Source of the DNA: [Clostridium] methylpentosum DSM 5476
GTDB taxonomy: Bacteria; Bacillota; Clostridia; Oscillospirales; Ruminococcaceae
NCBI GenBank assembly: GCA_000158655.1
Contig: EQ973344.1
Span: 412,193 to 476,192 of the forward strand
DNA: 64,000 nt
Reading direction: 5' to 3'
Shown here: piece by piece, positions 8,988 through 17,635 of the stretch
How positions within the stretch are numbered: the first letter of the stretch is position 1
Layout of the letters: each line of letters opens with the position of its first letter
Translations under genes and position numbers: made by a program
The notes under the pieces: model-generated
Seen by the model: only the letters and a program-made list of their open reading frames with translations
Told to the model about the DNA's origin: nothing
Database searches by the model: none

Positions 8988-9227
8988 ATGTCACAGGAAA
9001 GCGCAAACTTTATCGTAGAAAAGGTACACGGAAACCATGACTTCCAGCAGATTAAAAAACAACTTGACCGGATACACGGTGTGTGCTGCGTAAATATCAA
9101 CGACCAACACAATTTGGTTTCAGTTGATTACGACAGTTCTGGGACTTCTTATGACGAAATTGAAAACCGCCTCAATAAAATGGGTTATGAAATTGCAGCA
9201 GATGCGAGCTGCATTCAGACCCGCTAA
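8988..9227 (+). CDS. Heavy-metal-associated-like ferredoxin-fold protein lacking CxxC
   Basis: 79 residues behind GAGGTGAGAAC. The length and pattern (beta-alpha-beta: NFIVEKVHG, IKKQLDRIHGVCCVNIN, VSVDYDSSGTSYDEIENRLNKMGYEI) fit an HMA domain such as a copper chaperone. The metal-binding MxCxxC loop is replaced by VHGNHDF, and the only cysteines are the CC pair near residue 35 and one near the C-terminus. It therefore probably does not bind copper in the usual way. It stands alone between terminators. Confidence 0.65.
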   Translation: MSQESANFIVEKVHGNHDFQQIKKQLDRIHGVCCVNINDQHNLVSVDYDSSGTSYDEIENRLNKMGYEIAADASCIQTR

Positions 9228-9240
9228 ATTTTACGATTGC

Positions 9241-9275
9241 AAAAACATCCGACAATTCGATTGCCGGATGTTTTT
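9241..9275 (+). terminator. Intrinsic terminator
   Basis: AAAAACATCCG and CGGATGTTTTT arms around a 13-base loop end in a T-run, 14 bases after the HMA-like gene. Confidence 0.8.
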
Positions 9276-9407
9276 CTGTCTTTAAGCCACAGCCTCTGCA
9301 GAAAAAACAATTATCTATTGCTGCACATCTTTAAAAACAGGATTTCAAAAGAATCCTTGTCGAAAAAATTCCAGTTCGTTTTCACTGTATTCGGTGTGTG
9401 CTGGCTC

Positions 9408-9446
9408 CAAAAAAGCGGGGCAGCCGCCCCGGCTGCCCCGCTTTTT
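9408..9446 (-). terminator. Strong intrinsic terminator of the coat-protein genes
   Basis: AAAAAGCGGGGCAGCC and its exact complement flank a 5-base loop, placed a few bases beyond the coat gene stop. Symmetric A and T runs mean it could also stop plus-strand transcripts. Confidence 0.85.
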
Positions 9447-9449
9447 GGC

Positions 9450-9743
9450 CTATTGCTGTTGGCCGGAGAATTTGTTTTTTGTCTCGTTAATCTTGGTTTG
9501 TTCTGCGGGTGTAGTCTGATACCATCCGCGTTTCTGCATTTCAAGAAAAACGTCGTGCTGAATCTGATGCTCCTCGTTGAGAATTGCCATAAATTCGTTG
9601 AGCACCTCAGGGGTTGCGCTCTCGTTGACGTGGGCATTGTAATCACTGGTCAGCTGTTTCTGACTGATGAGCGCATCGTTGAGCATCTCACGGTCATCAA
9701 ACGGCATACTGTTGTTGTTTGGAACTGGAATGGTGTTTTGCAT
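9450..9743 (-). CDS. Spore coat protein, CotF-like
   Basis: 97 residues. Helical, ferritin-like pattern typical of clostridial CotF-family coat proteins: DREMLNDALISQKQLTSDYNA, then FMAILNEEHQIQHDVFLEMQKRGWY and a polar tail. The WY motif near the C-terminus (RGWYQTTPAEQ) is characteristic. It sits 14 bases downstream of a second small helical coat-like gene and shares the terminator. Its presence implies the host sporulates. Confidence 0.82.
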   Translation of the reverse strand: MQNTIPVPNNNSMPFDDREMLNDALISQKQLTSDYNAHVNESATPEVLNEFMAILNEEHQIQHDVFLEMQKRGWYQTTPAEQTKINETKNKFSGQQQ

Positions 9744-9757
9744 TGTACTTTCCTCCC

Positions 9758-9943
9758 CTATCCGAGCTGGTTGAGCAGGCGGGTATAGTGGCTTTGGTGT
9801 TTTGCCGCAATCTGCTCACATTTTGTTTTCAGCTGCTGATCCGAGCAGCTCATGGCGTACTGCTGATACTTAGTCACCATCGTTTTCTCAATGCTGAGCT
9901 GGTCCTCAATTGCGGAGAGCTCTTTGGTTGTTAAATTCGGCAT
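9758..9943 (-). CDS. Small spore-coat-associated helical protein
   Basis: 61 residues from ATG at 9943, placed 8 bases after AAAGGAG; an upstream GTG overlaps that site. Sequence MPNLTTKELSAIEDQLSIE, then KYQQYAMSCSDQQLKTKCEQIAAKHQSHYTRLL, resembles the N-terminal half of CotF-like proteins, which often occur as split tandem genes. Operon with the gene at 9450. Confidence 0.72.
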   Translation of the reverse strand: MPNLTTKELSAIEDQLSIEKTMVTKYQQYAMSCSDQQLKTKCEQIAAKHQSHYTRLLNQLG

Positions 9944-10147
9944 ACGGTACACTCCTTTGCGAAATCACTCATGAACGGATTCGTTCCTCCATAGTATCAC
10001 CAGTATCTTGAGTTGTTATGCGCGTCAAAGACCAGCAACCAGCTCAACCAACTTTCAATCGTATTTTTGAATCAGAACCGCTCCCGTTTCCCTATGCAGA
10101 AGCGCCCATGGGATTGATTGGTATCCCACGGGCGCTGGTTTCCCCTG

Positions 10148-11695
10148 TTATTCGGAAATTTGTTCAACAGCCTGCTCTATTTTTTCTTGTGTCGGCTTGC
10201 TGTCGGTGGTAATGTTTAGATTTTTATTGACTTTTGCGTCATAGGTCTGGCCCTTGAGCACATCCTTGAGGTCAAAGCCAGTCATTTCTTTAACCGACTC
10301 AATCACGCTTGTCATCACGCCGGTGACATTTCCCGCCACTTTGGACACGCTGTTGTTTGATCCGTTTTCACCACCGCCGTCAAGGACAACGATCTTCTCA
10401 ATCTGCTTGAGAGGCTCTGCGACTTTGGAGGCAATTTCTGGCAGCACTTCAATTATCATGTTTGCCATCGCAGCGTCGTTGTACTGCTTGTAAGCCTCTG
10501 CCTTTTTCTTCATCGCTTCGGCTTCTGCAAGTCCTTTTTCACGAATGGCGTACGCTTGGGCTTCACCTGTTTTCTTGATAATTTCTGCTTCGGCTAAACC
10601 GTTTTTGCGCTTCGCCTCGGCTTCAGCCTCTGCTTGGGCGATCTGTAAGTATTTTTCCGCCTCAGCCTCTGCCATCTGTTTTTCCTTGTCTGCGAGCGCA
10701 GGCTCAATGACTGTTTCACGAAGCTCGGCTTTTTTGCGCTCTGCCTTGCGAGTCGCAAGCTCGATATTCTTTTCCTCTTTTGCAATGTCGATCTGGACCT
10801 CGGCAACATGGACTTCCTTGAGTCTCTGCTGGCGCAGGACCTCAGCATCCATCTCTGCTGTAGTGACGTCTTTCAGGGTGATATTTTTCTGAATCTCATA
10901 GGAAGCGTCAGCGATTGCTTTCGCCTGGTCCTGCTCACGGCGGTATTCCGACTGCTGAACATCTTTCTTTTTCTGAGCTTCGGCGATCTCAGTCTCCGCT
11001 TTGAGCTTTGCAGCCTCTCCGAGCTTTTTGGACTCAGAAACGCTGATCTGTGTTTCCTTTATAGCGTTTGCAGTGGCAATTTCCGCTTCCTTTTTGACCT
11101 CGGCAATGCGGCCCGCTCCAAGCGCGTCGAGATAGCCGTTGTCGTCCTTGATATCGCGGATATTGAGGTTTTTAATTTCGAGACCCATCTCAAGTAAGTC
11201 GGTCGCGATAACCGTCTGAACCTGGGAGGCAAATGCTTCCCTGTCTTTGTAAATTGCCTCAACCGTCATGGTGGAGATGATCTCACGCAGCTTGCCTTCG
11301 AGCATATTAGTCGCAGTCTCTTTGATAATGCCGACTGTCTTGCCCTCGTTGTTGACGTTGAACTGCTCGATTGCGGCGAGTATGCAGTCGTGTTCGTTTT
11401 TCACCTTGATGTTTGCATAGCTGACAATCCGGATCGGGACGCCCTGAGAGGTCATCGCATCTTCAGTGCGCACCTCGAGCTGCATGTTTTCAAGCGAAAT
11501 GTAGTCGATTCGCTCGAGAATCGGGATAACCATTCCGCCCCCGCCGGTGATGACGCGTTTTTTGAGGCCTGTGATAACCGCCGCTTTATCCTGTGGCACC
11601 TTTTTCCAAAGGCTAAAAATCACAATCATGATCAATAGGATACCCAGGATAATCAAGCCGGCCACAATGACTGGAGTTTGTGTAAAAATTTCCAT
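10148..11695 (-). CDS. floT: Flotillin family protein (FloT/YuaG-like)
   Basis: 515 residues. One N-terminal membrane segment (residues about 8-30, VIVAGLIILGILLIMIVIF), an SPFH/band-7 domain (about 35-200, with MTVEAIYKDREAFASQVQ and IRDIKDDNGYLDALG), then a long alanine-glutamate-lysine coiled coil (about 205-420, repeated AEAE and EAQ motifs), and a C-terminal segment ending EQISE. Flotillins scaffold ordered membrane microdomains. Directly downstream of the NfeD-like gene with an 11-base gap, as in the Bacillus yuaF-floT pair, so the two are an operon. Confidence 0.93.
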   Translation of the reverse strand: MEIFTQTPVIVAGLIILGILLIMIVIFSLWKKVPQDKAAVITGLKKRVITGGGGMVIPILERIDYISLENMQLEVRTEDAMTSQGVPIRIVSYANIKVKNEHDCILAAIEQFNVNNEGKTVGIIKETATNMLEGKLREIISTMTVEAIYKDREAFASQVQTVIATDLLEMGLEIKNLNIRDIKDDNGYLDALGAGRIAEVKKEAEIATANAIKETQISVSESKKLGEAAKLKAETEIAEAQKKKDVQQSEYRREQDQAKAIADASYEIQKNITLKDVTTAEMDAEVLRQQRLKEVHVAEVQIDIAKEEKNIELATRKAERKKAELRETVIEPALADKEKQMAEAEAEKYLQIAQAEAEAEAKRKNGLAEAEIIKKTGEAQAYAIREKGLAEAEAMKKKAEAYKQYNDAAMANMIIEVLPEIASKVAEPLKQIEKIVVLDGGGENGSNNSVSKVAGNVTGVMTSVIESVKEMTGFDLKDVLKGQTYDAKVNKNLNITTDSKPTQEKIEQAVEQISE

Positions 11696-11706
11696 AATTG
11701 TCTCCT

Positions 11707-12282
11707 TTACTGTTGCTGATTGGATGGGCTTCTGCGAACAATGAGTATTTTTTTGTCAAACTTAATGGGCACCACATCTTCTCCCTGTCCAATTCGTTTG
11801 CCATCCTCGGAACAGGCGGGATAAATGACTTTGCCCACAGTCGTGGAAAAGGTGACAACGCCGAATCCATTTTCCACAATGGCATCGACCACCCTGCCGT
11901 CAAGGCCAAAGATATCCTCATCTTTGTGGGATGGGCTCTCAACGCTGCGGAGCCGGTTGATCACTGCGTTTTGAATCACAAGGGACATCGCATATCCGGC
12001 TGCGAGCGCAATGGCAAAGATCGCCAGAGGCAGTGCGTGAAGCGGGGTGTAACCGAGCAAAAAACCTGTGCCGCCGAACAGCAGCACGCCCGCAGAGATG
12101 CTCATCAGCGAAGTCGGAAACACGCTGAAGGCAAGGCCACCGGGATCGAGGTCGGCGTGCACATCAAAATGGGCGGCGAGGTCTCCGATCGCGGAAAACA
12201 CATCCCCGATCAATCCCAGAACAAAGGACAGCACCGGCACAGCCACGCCAAGAATGACGCAGGTTAGATAAACAGTCTGCAC
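11707..12282 (-). CDS. NfeD-like membrane protein (YuaF-like)
   Basis: 191 residues; GTG start at 12282 behind GGGGGG. Hydrophobic segments at about residues 2-25, 60-80 and 85-105, then a C-terminal OB-fold-like domain (about 125-185: LDGRVVDAIVENGFGVVTFS, IGQGEDVVPIKF). NfeD proteins of this class pair with flotillin and are thought to stabilise or regulate it. First gene of the operon. A TG-extended TATAAT lies near 12322-12328 (minus strand) and is the likely promoter; the -35 is weak. Confidence 0.86.
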   Translation of the reverse strand: MQTVYLTCVILGVAVPVLSFVLGLIGDVFSAIGDLAAHFDVHADLDPGGLAFSVFPTSLMSISAGVLLFGGTGFLLGYTPLHALPLAIFAIALAAGYAMSLVIQNAVINRLRSVESPSHKDEDIFGLDGRVVDAIVENGFGVVTFSTTVGKVIYPACSEDGKRIGQGEDVVPIKFDKKILIVRRSPSNQQQ

Positions 12283-13473
12283 AGAGATTCCCCCCTTTCT
12301 CCATCATACACCCCGATTAATCCCATTATAACACAAAATTTGTCTGCGAAAAAGCGTTGCGTAAAATTTTGTCGATTTTACTACTTAATTTTTGAAAGCA
12401 GACAAATCTCATTTCAAAAGATAGGGAGTAAAATGATGTTGCTTTTTGTCAAGGCCTACAGAGCGGCTGCCCATTGGCACTGTCTTCAATTGCATCTGCC
12501 CATTGGTCTCTTCCTTTTATAAAGGCGAATGTGAGCAACCATAAAACAGTCTCTAGATTCTGCTTGACACAACTTTAACACTTTTTATAGCAAACGTCAA
12601 TATCTCGCAAATGACTGTAAAATACTGTAAGAAATTGTAACCATTTTGTCTTTACTCCGTTGTGATTTGTAATAGGCAAATGCATCAGGAAACAGGTTGT
12701 ACAAGATATATATAAATAGGAAGGTAGTTGCAGCAAGCCGATCGTTTTTTGAATTGACCTTTGTTCAGCTGTCAGACTGGGCTATCCACAAAGACCTTCA
12801 AGTGTTGATGCAGCCAAAAAGCTCACAAAACTTGAACAGCCAAATTGACAAAGAGATGAAGGCAGTGTATAATGCTTGAGCAGAGACCCATAAGTAGATC
12901 GGTGTTTCCGCTGAGTCGCTTTGGTTTCGCATCTTGTGTAGTAGCTCCGCATTCTCTTGTGAGGTGGGTCGAGGGGCAGTTTTTGCACTCCTATCCCCCG
13001 GCGCGCAGGCAAGAACGAAAAGGCCGCAGCGCACATACGGGCCCGTTTTTCCAAAGCTTGGGGCTCTTGACAGAGCAAGCGATTGGTATGGATGATACAA
13101 AGCGCGCTCTGCTTGCTCGAAAAATCCCTGGCGCTTGGGTGTCACCGGGGATTCTTTCTTTATCACCCCCACTTGTGATAAAACCTGCCTTTGAAAGCCG
13201 ATGGATATCCAACCTTGCAAGCACCCAGCCATTTTGATTTACTCAAACGAGTTTTTTCATACAAATCCAAAGTGATCTTCTCGTTCTGTGGGGACACCTC
13301 AAAAAGGCTGGCAGACTTGTTTTTTTGCTCCACAAACCGGCTGTCTGGATCAAAAGAGAAAATAAAACATCAGTGCGATAACGAAGTATTCATTAAGCGG
13401 CGGGAATGTTGCGTTTACCGCTATTGCGTTATCATGCCGCTGAAAATAATTTATATTAGCTTGAGAGGTTACT
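12283..13473. other. 1.2-kb region without a supported gene
   Basis: Six-frame reading gives only short, low-complexity frames without ribosome binding sites. A perfect 8-bp hairpin (TTTATCAC/GTGATAAA) lies at about 13168-13191 and an imperfect one at about 13128-13152. The first 600 bases are AT-rich, the next 400 are more GC-rich. It could be a multicopy intergenic repeat or a decayed gene; I cannot assign it. Confidence 0.4.
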
Positions 13474-14256
13474 ATGCAAAAATTAAATCATATTGATAAT
13501 GGAAAAGAGTTTGATTGGGGACTTGCCTCAAAAGATTATGCTAAATATCGCGATATTTATCCTGCTGAGTTCTATCGAAAACTTGTTGATTTGGGTTTAT
13601 GCATTAAAGGTCAATTTGTTCTCGATTTAGGAACCGGAGTTTTACCACGAAACATGTATCCATTCGGCGCAAAATTTGTTGGAGTGGATATATCGGAAAA
13701 TCAAATTAAACAAGCAATAGAACTTTCAAAATCATCGGGTTTAGACATAGATTATATTGTTGCCTCAGCAGAAACTTTTGATTTCCCAGATAAAACATTT
13801 GATGTTGTAACTGCTTGTCAATGCTTTATGTATTTCGATAAAGCAGTAGCTTTACCAAAAATACATAGAGTTTTAAAAGAGAATGGTCACTTTGTTCTAT
13901 TGTTTATGGCGTGGTTACCTTTTGAAGATGAAATTGCAAAAACAAGCGAAGATATGGTTCTTAAATACAATCCAGCTTGGACAGGCGGAAGATTGAAACG
14001 TTATGAACTTGAAACGCCAAAATGGCTTGGGGATCTGTTTCAGGTTGCCAACGCTAGTACTTTTGATATAAAAGTACCGTTTACTCGTGAAACATGGCAC
14101 GGACGAATGAAGGCTTGTCGTGGTATTGGCGCTTCATCGTTAAGTAAAGAAAAAATTGCTGCTTGGGAAAAGGAACATAAAAGTTATATGAAAACATTGC
14201 CCGAAACATTTCATATATTGCACTATGCCACAGTACTGGACTTGCAAGCAAAATGA
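13474..14256 (+). CDS. Class I SAM-dependent methyltransferase
   Basis: 260 residues behind GAGAGG. Motif I is VLDLGTGVLPRNM near residue 49, followed by FVGVDISENQIKQA (motif Post I) and the later FDVVTACQCFMYFD. Substrate unknown; the fold is that of small-molecule or ubiE-like methyltransferases. The gene is clearly more AT-rich than its neighbours and stands alone between the unexplained region and a terminator, suggesting horizontal gain. Confidence 0.85.
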   Translation: MQKLNHIDNGKEFDWGLASKDYAKYRDIYPAEFYRKLVDLGLCIKGQFVLDLGTGVLPRNMYPFGAKFVGVDISENQIKQAIELSKSSGLDIDYIVASAETFDFPDKTFDVVTACQCFMYFDKAVALPKIHRVLKENGHFVLLFMAWLPFEDEIAKTSEDMVLKYNPAWTGGRLKRYELETPKWLGDLFQVANASTFDIKVPFTRETWHGRMKACRGIGASSLSKEKIAAWEKEHKSYMKTLPETFHILHYATVLDLQAK

Positions 14257-14343
14257 GCATAATCCCCCACATGACATCTTTGCGAACACTGTTCGAAAGC
14301 GTCCATAGTGGGTTATATCCTTTCGGAACGTTAATGTATAGAG

Positions 14344-14384
14344 AAAATCGAGGTGCAGTTTGTTGACTGCACCTCGATTTTTTT
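14344..14384 (+). terminator. Intrinsic terminator
   Basis: AAATCGAGGTGCAGT and its complement around a 6-base loop, then seven T residues. Follows the methyltransferase gene by about 90 bases and can also serve the convergent XRE gene. Confidence 0.85.
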
Positions 14385-14428
14385 GTTAAACCTTCGTTAC
14401 GGAACCTACCGATTGCGTGGTTTCCTTT

Positions 14429-14722
14429 CTATTTATTTTGTGTCCGAAACTCATCCAGAAGCAAATCCAAAATCTCACGTTGCTTATCAGTCAACCCATC
14501 GATCAAAAGCATGTCCCGATTTTCCAACCCTAAAATGTAATCTGATGAAACCCCATACAAAATGGATAACTGTGTCAGGACATCAAGCGATGGGGTTTTG
14601 ATGTTGTTCTCATATCCGCTGATCGTCGTTTTGGAAAGGTTCAGACGGCGCGCTACTTGTGTCTGGGTTAATTTTTTATTGAGCCGAAGTTCACGGAGCC
14701 GACAACCAAAGTCAAAAACCAT
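14429..14722 (-). CDS. XRE family transcriptional regulator
   Basis: 97 residues from ATG at 14722 (AAGAAGGTG upstream). Helix-turn-helix at residues about 5-60: RLRELRLNKKLTQTQVARRL, NLSKTTISGYENN, with LSILYGVSSDYILGLE. A short acidic tail follows. It is divergent from a small gene at 14855, which has a strong promoter overlapping the shared intergenic region, so control of that gene is plausible. Confidence 0.87.
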   Translation of the reverse strand: MVFDFGCRLRELRLNKKLTQTQVARRLNLSKTTISGYENNIKTPSLDVLTQLSILYGVSSDYILGLENRDMLLIDGLTDKQREILDLLLDEFRTQNK

Positions 14723-14802
14723 TATGAACACCTTCTTGCTAATAGTGTAAACTATTATTGGTGACTAAAAGGGAATTTATACTTTGTTTTGTTGGCTAAA
14801 AG

Positions 14803-14831
14803 TTGACTGTATGTGAAATCTGTGATACACT
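14803..14831 (+). promoter_or_regulatory. Strong sigma-A type promoter for the small gene at 14855
   Basis: TTGACT at 14803-14808 and TACACT at 14826-14831 with a 17-base spacer. Confidence 0.72.
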
Positions 14832-14854
14832 GGATAAGAAAGGGGCCGCTGAGG

Positions 14855-15085
14855 ATGAAAGAAAGAATATTAGATGATCTTGCACTGTACTGTGACTGCT
14901 TTATTTCAGATTTAAAAGCGATTCGGTTTCACCAAAAAATTCGCGGTTTCTTGCTAGTCAAGGCAAATCAATACAGCTGTGAAGAGCTCAATTACTGCTT
15001 GTCCTACCTGCTCAACGAATCATTTGCATTTCCGAACACGAAAGAAATTGTTCATTATGTCAAGACGGCCTTTCCCATTTGCTAG
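14855..15085 (+). CDS. Hypothetical small protein
   Basis: 76 residues starting MKERILDDLALYCDC behind AAAGGGG, served by the promoter at 14803. Mostly helical with several cysteines (CDCF, SCEELNYCLSYLL) and ending FPIC. I do not recognise the family. Divergent from the XRE regulator at 14429, so it may be its target. Confidence 0.55.
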   Translation: MKERILDDLALYCDCFISDLKAIRFHQKIRGFLLVKANQYSCEELNYCLSYLLNESFAFPNTKEIVHYVKTAFPIC

Positions 15086-15272
15086 CTTTTATAACTGATT
15101 TTGACTGCAGTCCAGCGTGCTGAAATTCTCTCCTTCTATTCACTTGTATGGGGAATCAGGGACTGTACCTGTGTTGAAACCTAGATGTAACCATTTAGTA
15201 TACGACAAAAAAGATATGTGTTCTTCCTTGAGAACAGGCGTCTGACTGAAACGCCTTGGCTATGAACTGCTG
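15086..15272. other. Intergenic, no supported gene
   Basis: About 190 bases between the small gene and the XRE remnant. Nothing is supported beyond simple sequence. Confidence 0.35.
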
Positions 15273-15450
15273 TCATCCGCTGCTTAGACCAGCAGCATAG
15301 AACGAAGCGTACTTTCGCACAAAGACTCCCAGTTTCCTCCTCCACCTGTGTAGAGACAACACAGCCGCCTTAGTAATGTGGTATTTTTTCCTTTCTGCAA
15401 AGTTGTGAATTTGGTTTTTTCTCAAACTACAGCTTTTCTCCAAAGTCCAT
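15273..15450 (-). pseudogene. Degenerate XRE regulator remnant
   Basis: A start (MDFGEKL) at 15450 behind AAGGAGG stops after seven codons. A different frame then continues with SLRKNQ, FAERKKYHITKAAV, RRKLGVFVRKYASFY, which matches the recognition-helix and trailing segment of XRE regulators (compare L.ITKAAVS.YE..RRKP.VD.LRKYASFF). The frame change and short loss mark it as broken. Confidence 0.45.
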
Positions 15451-15495
15451 CTGATGGTTGACCTCCTTACACAATCGGTTAATTTCTGCAATTCA

Positions 15496-15542
15496 AATGA
15501 CCTCTTGCCGTAGTTTCGATTCTACGGCAAGAGGTCATTTTT
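15496..15542. terminator. Bidirectional intrinsic terminator
   Basis: AATGACCTCTTGCCGTAG and its complement around an 8-base loop with A-run before and T-run after. Confidence 0.8.
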
Positions 15543-15658
15543 AATCTCGGTTCTGTGTGATATGTCCATTGTTTTGTCTTGTGAACCCGCCGGTTCTACC
15601 ATGTACTTGCGGCCTTCCGCTCAAACAGTATAGCGTTTCATCGGTTTGCTTTGTATTC

Positions 15659-16504
15659 CTAAGGAGATGCTACAATGCCAGTGCTGGGAATCAGCTGCAC
15701 GGTGACCCCACTGAGACAGAGTGTTGTTCCCTCCTCTAAAACTGCGTTGTAAAACGAAGTGATGTGACGAAATGCAGAGAGACCAAACAGCTCATTGACG
15801 CCGTTGCTTGTAATCACATTTCCACAACCACTGACATAGAAAATGTCATAAACACCTGCGGGAAAGTCAGATCCCGCAGTGTATTCTCCGCTGGGGAGCG
15901 TAACTAGTTCGGTCAACTCGTTGACGCGGGGAATCATGGCGGATACCTGCGCCTGCTCAGAGCAAAAGCGAAGAACGACACTACCCGAGATGTGCAGCTC
16001 AGTCCCCTTTTCAATGAGCGCATTCCGGCAGGCCTGAACATAGGGTGCGCCCTGATCAACCCCCATCATCTGGTTGAGACCTGCAGATGATATCACATTG
16101 CCGCTGCCCAAAAGAGCGGTGAGATTGTACCGGCCAGCAGGGATGTCGATCCCTCCTGTGTAGTTGCCCGCTGAAAGTTTGATCTCGAAAGGTTCTGCTG
16201 GTAGAAGGGATGTATCAGGGTCGGCCTGGGAGGCTGAGGGAAATGCCTCGCCGGGCACAGAGGCCGCTTGGATTGGGCTTGTAAGACCTCCGAATCCGAG
16301 TTTCAGGGCGCTGCAGAGGAGAAAGGTAAACAGGGCGGACCCAGCAACTAAGAATGGAATGATCCATTTAGGGAAAGCTTGTGATCCAGATGCAGCCCCA
16401 CCATCTAGAGGCTCTTGCGAATCGCCTGTTTTCAGTGTAGACTTTCCGCAGGCAGGGCATGCAGATGCGCTGTATTCACTGCCGCAGCCTTGACAAATCT
16501 TCAT
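15659..16504 (-). CDS. Zinc-ribbon membrane protein with duplicated DIPAGRY-type repeats
   Basis: 281 residues from ATG at 16504, chosen because GGAGG lies 7 bases upstream; another in-frame ATG four codons earlier overlaps that site. Residues 4-21 form a zinc ribbon (CQGCGSEYSASACPACG). One membrane segment (about residues 46-68) follows. The outer part has two homologous repeats of about 85 residues: the first with GGIDIPAGRYNL, GSGNVISSAGLNQMMG and LIEKGTELHISG; the second with AGSDFPAGVYDI, GCGNVITSNGVNELFG and LEEGTTLCLSG. Function unknown; the topology suggests a cytosolic metal knob with an extracellular beta-rich module. Confidence 0.75.
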   Translation of the reverse strand: MKICQGCGSEYSASACPACGKSTLKTGDSQEPLDGGAASGSQAFPKWIIPFLVAGSALFTFLLCSALKLGFGGLTSPIQAASVPGEAFPSASQADPDTSLLPAEPFEIKLSAGNYTGGIDIPAGRYNLTALLGSGNVISSAGLNQMMGVDQGAPYVQACRNALIEKGTELHISGSVVLRFCSEQAQVSAMIPRVNELTELVTLPSGEYTAGSDFPAGVYDIFYVSGCGNVITSNGVNELFGLSAFRHITSFYNAVLEEGTTLCLSGVTVQLIPSTGIVASP

Positions 16505-16654
16505 CGTATCCTCCATTGATCTTTCAGTTAAAATTCTCTTGTTTTTCCTATTTTCGGATGGTTTCTGTTAGTATTGTAATGCCTGCCACGCAAAAGGTCA
16601 ACGGTTGCTTTAAAAATTAATATTCGACCGTCTTTCCCTCTATGCATTTCGGTC

Positions 16655-16669
16655 CGCCTGTGCTATAAT
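16655..16669 (+). promoter_or_regulatory. Extended -10 promoter for the GNAT gene
   Basis: TGCTATAAT (TG-extended TATAAT at 16664-16669) lies 31 bases before the ATG; no good -35 is seen. Confidence 0.55.
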
Positions 16670-16700
16670 GATAAGTATTTTAAACGGGAGGAGAACTCAG

Positions 16701-17501
16701 ATGAAGCAGCTGCAAAAACAGGAACTGGGTCTGCTGAACCCTTTTTTTGCTGGATGGGAGGAAACCATCCTCTGGTCCGGCCTGCAGGGACATATGGGCC
16801 ATGCCTGGGTTGATGACGGCAACTCCCCCACTTCTGCTCGAGTATTGGTAGGCGATTTCTGCTTTCTGGCAGGACGGCCAGACCTTGCGCTGATAGAGAA
16901 AATTGATCTCCCCATTTCTCAAAAATTCCTGCTCCTGATCCCAAGGACAGCGGATTGGGAAGAGCTGATCCAACAGGCTTATGCCGGACGCTGCCAAAAA
17001 CTGACGCGATATGCCATAAAAAAGCAACCCGATGTATTTGATCCGCCTAAGCTCAAAGCGTTTGCCAATTCCCTGTCCGGGGAATTTGAACTCCTGCCGA
17101 TAAACAGAGAGCTGTACGATGCAGCAAAGCGCGAGGTATGGTCGGCTGATCTCTGCTCTCAGTTTTCCAGCTGGGCAGAATACGAGCGCAACGGACTGGG
17201 GTTTGCTGTCCTGCATGGGAATGAGCTCGTATGTGGGGCATCCTCTTACAGTTTTTATGATGAAGGGATTGAAATTGAGATCGACACCCGGAAGGATTAC
17301 CGAAGAAAAGGGCTTGCACAAGCGTGTGCTGCCCGGTTAATTCTCGAATGTCTTGACCGGAAAATCTATCCGAGCTGGGATGCGGCAAATCTGGAGTCGG
17401 TTTCCCTGGCGGAAAAGCTAGGATACCATTTTGATCATCCCTATCGGGCATATGAAGTGGAGTTTTACACTGCTTGCTCAATGCAGGCTAAGGACGTCTA
17501 G
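16701..17501 (+). CDS. GNAT acetyltransferase, ZmaR-like (GNAT_acetyltr_2)
   Basis: 266 residues from the ATG behind GGGAGGAG. The C-terminal half has the acetyl-CoA pyrophosphate loop TRKDYRRKGLAQACAARLI near residues 197-215, followed by PSWDAANLESVSLAEKLGY. The N-terminal half is the long variable part of the zwittermicin-resistance ZmaR-type family. Substrate unknown. Monocistronic, possibly read together with the next GNAT gene 134 bases away. Confidence 0.84.
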   Translation: MKQLQKQELGLLNPFFAGWEETILWSGLQGHMGHAWVDDGNSPTSARVLVGDFCFLAGRPDLALIEKIDLPISQKFLLLIPRTADWEELIQQAYAGRCQKLTRYAIKKQPDVFDPPKLKAFANSLSGEFELLPINRELYDAAKREVWSADLCSQFSSWAEYERNGLGFAVLHGNELVCGASSYSFYDEGIEIEIDTRKDYRRKGLAQACAARLILECLDRKIYPSWDAANLESVSLAEKLGYHFDHPYRAYEVEFYTACSMQAKDV

Positions 17502-17635
17502 GTCTCACTCCGTCTCATGAAGATGCACAAAGGGCTGTCCCTCAGAATTTTACTTATTCTACTGTGGGAAAATAAAAAACAGTTTTCCCTGTCGCCAGAC
17601 AAAGGATCATTTCAGAAAGTATTAGGAGGAACGTT

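Noticed and set aside
10101..10136. Hairpin downstream of flotillin
   Set aside because: Good stem (AGCGCCC..GGGAT) but no T-run in either direction, so not called a terminator.
12798..13232. 144-residue minus-strand frame
   Set aside because: Composition and lack of a start signal fit non-coding DNA; no family recognised.
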